From assembly GCA_021777365.1 (NCBI GenBank), contig JAJYDP010000116.1, forward strand, positions 1-10,895: a DNA stretch of 10,895 bases, given 5' to 3'. Positions 9,844 to 10,895 of this stretch are shown here, piece by piece. The stretch is from Chloroflexota bacterium (GTDB taxonomy: Bacteria > Chloroflexota > Limnocylindria > Limnocylindrales > CSP1-4). How positions within the stretch are numbered: position 1 is the first letter of the stretch; every line of letters starts with the position of its first letter. A program made the position numbers and the translations under genes. The notes under the pieces were generated by a model. It made no database searches, had not been told where the DNA came from, and worked only from the letters and a program-made list of their open reading frames with translations.

Positions 9844-10895
9844 ATGGGGGCCCAGGACGCCACGCGTTCAGGGGGGCACCCGCGCGGGGAACGATTCGTC
9901 GAGGTCGCCGTGGACGTGGCCGGGGGGGGCGGGGACCGGGCGTACACCTACCGCGTCCCTCCGTCGCTCGCGGATCTCGGCCCGGGCGAGGCTGTCCTCG
10001 TGGAGTTCGGCAGGCGGCAGGCACTGGGGGTGGTCCTCGGCGACGCGGAGCCGCCCGAGGGCGTCTCGGCGAAACCGGTGGCGGCGCGCGTGCGCTCCGA
10101 CGGGCCGTTGCTGCCGCCGTTGCAGGTCGCGCTGGTCCGGTCGGTCGCGCGCCACTACCTTGCGCCGCTGGCGCTGGTGGTCCGCGCCGCGCTGCCGCCG
10201 GGCATGCTCGAGCGGCTGGATCTCGTCGCGGTGCCGGCCGATGCGACGGAAGCTCCCGCGAGCGCGGTCGGTCGCCCTCTCGATCCCGCCATGGCCGCGA
10301 TCCTGGCACGGGTCCGGGCGTCTGGCGCGGCCGGGGTGCCCGCACGGTCGCTGCCATCGCCGGACCGGCGTGCGACGCTGCTGCGCGGGCTGCGGGCGCT
10401 CGAGGCCGGGGGCCTGGTGCGGCTCGAGTGGCGGCTCTCCGCTCCGGGGTCGAGGCCACGGCACGAGCGCCGCGCAGCGCTGAGCAGTCCGGGGAGGGAG
10501 CTGCTGGCGACACTGGTTGCCCGCCCGAGGGACCAGGGCACTGAACACCGGCTCGGGGAGGACTACGGCACGGAAGACCGCGCACCGGGCGCCGGTGCGG
10601 CAACCAGGCTCGGTCCGCGGCAGCAGGCACTGCTGCGCGAGCTCGGCTCCCTGGCGGAGGGGGAGACGGCCCCGGCGCCCCGCCTGGCGGCCTCGCACGG
10701 CGCTTCGACCCTGTCCCGCCTCGCCCGCCGCGGGCTGGTCGAGCTGACCGTCGCGGAGCGCCCGCGCCGCCCGCTCGCCGGACGGCCACCCGGACCGCGA
10801 GGCGCGGCGCCGAGCGGCGCGGTCCTCAGCGCCGCCCAGCGGGAGGCCGTGGCGGCCGTCGTCGGCGCGGTCCGTGCCCGGCGCGCGTCGACGTT
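9844..10895 (+). CDS. priA: Primosomal protein N' PriA, 5' part (partial)
   Basis: PriA is a 3'-to-5' superfamily 2 DNA helicase that recognises stalled or repaired forks and reloads the replicative helicase. The frame stays open to the window end, giving 350 visible residues. The N-terminus has the 3'-DNA-binding domain pattern: VEVAVDV (19-25), AYTYRVP (33-39) and the EAVLVEFGRRQALGVVLG stretch (49-66). Then come two helical, winged-helix-like parts (about 148-197 and 257-311), the second ending in RPRRPL just before the helicase domain. LSAAQREAV (328-336) matches the LT.EQ..A start of the helicase core; Walker A would lie just past the edge. B. subtilis PriA has a similar long region between the 3'-binding and helicase domains. 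ATG 9844 is chosen; the in-frame GTG at 9823, 3 bases after the gmk stop, is an alternative. No helicase motif can be checked here. Confidence 0.88.
   Translation, partial: MGAQDATRSGGHPRGERFVEVAVDVAGGGGDRAYTYRVPPSLADLGPGEAVLVEFGRRQALGVVLGDAEPPEGVSAKPVAARVRSDGPLLPPLQVALVRSVARHYLAPLALVVRAALPPGMLERLDLVAVPADATEAPASAVGRPLDPAMAAILARVRASGAAGVPARSLPSPDRRATLLRGLRALEAGGLVRLEWRLSAPGSRPRHERRAALSSPGRELLATLVARPRDQGTEHRLGEDYGTEDRAPGAGAATRLGPRQQALLRELGSLAEGETAPAPRLAASHGASTLSRLARRGLVELTVAERPRRPLAGRPPGPRGAAPSGAVLSAAQREAVAAVVGAVRARRAST

Overview
The window is a stretch of very GC-rich bacterial chromosome with almost every third codon position G or C, dense genes and no mobile DNA, tRNA, rRNA or CRISPR array that I can see. 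The protein styles (a long IleRS with a GVHH/MHKS signature, an LCP protein with several N-terminal membrane segments, a BCAT ending in YRHWLTPVY) suggest a GC-rich Chloroflexota lineage, perhaps near Limnocylindria. This is inference from memory of family sequences; a GC-rich actinobacterial relative is the main alternative.

Left part (1-2164, plus strand): the 3' end of a branched-chain amino-acid aminotransferase gene (ilvE), cut by the window edge just before its PLP lysine. After 34 bases comes a membrane-embedded family 2 glycosyltransferase of the QxxRW type. Middle (2200-3993, minus strand): a LytR-CpsA-Psr (LCP) protein, convergent with the glycosyltransferase across a 35-base gap that holds two small GC-rich hairpins. 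The pair could act in making and anchoring a surface glycan, but neither substrate can be read from sequence.

From 4143 to the right edge, plus strand, runs a tight housekeeping operon: ileS, lspA, rluD, gmk and the 5' part of priA. Junctions are a 4-base GTGA overlap, a directly abutting TAG/GTG, a 4-base ATGA overlap, and a gap of 3 or 24 bases depending on the priA start. It links isoleucine charging, lipoprotein processing, rRNA pseudouridylation, GMP phosphorylation and replication restart. priA has no stop in the window because it runs off the edge, but it is open for more than 1 kb and clearly belongs to the PriA family.

The 149-base divergent gap between the LCP gene and ileS holds four consecutive palindromic or stem-loop elements and a possible -10 box 9 bases before the ileS ATG. 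I found no convincing new multi-gene system. The points most worth a second look are the altered catalytic signatures and a large insertion in IleRS, the unusual LCP membrane domain, a perfect 10-bp stem-loop inside the lspA tail, the structured ileS upstream region, and the missing rpoZ/coaBC between gmk and priA.
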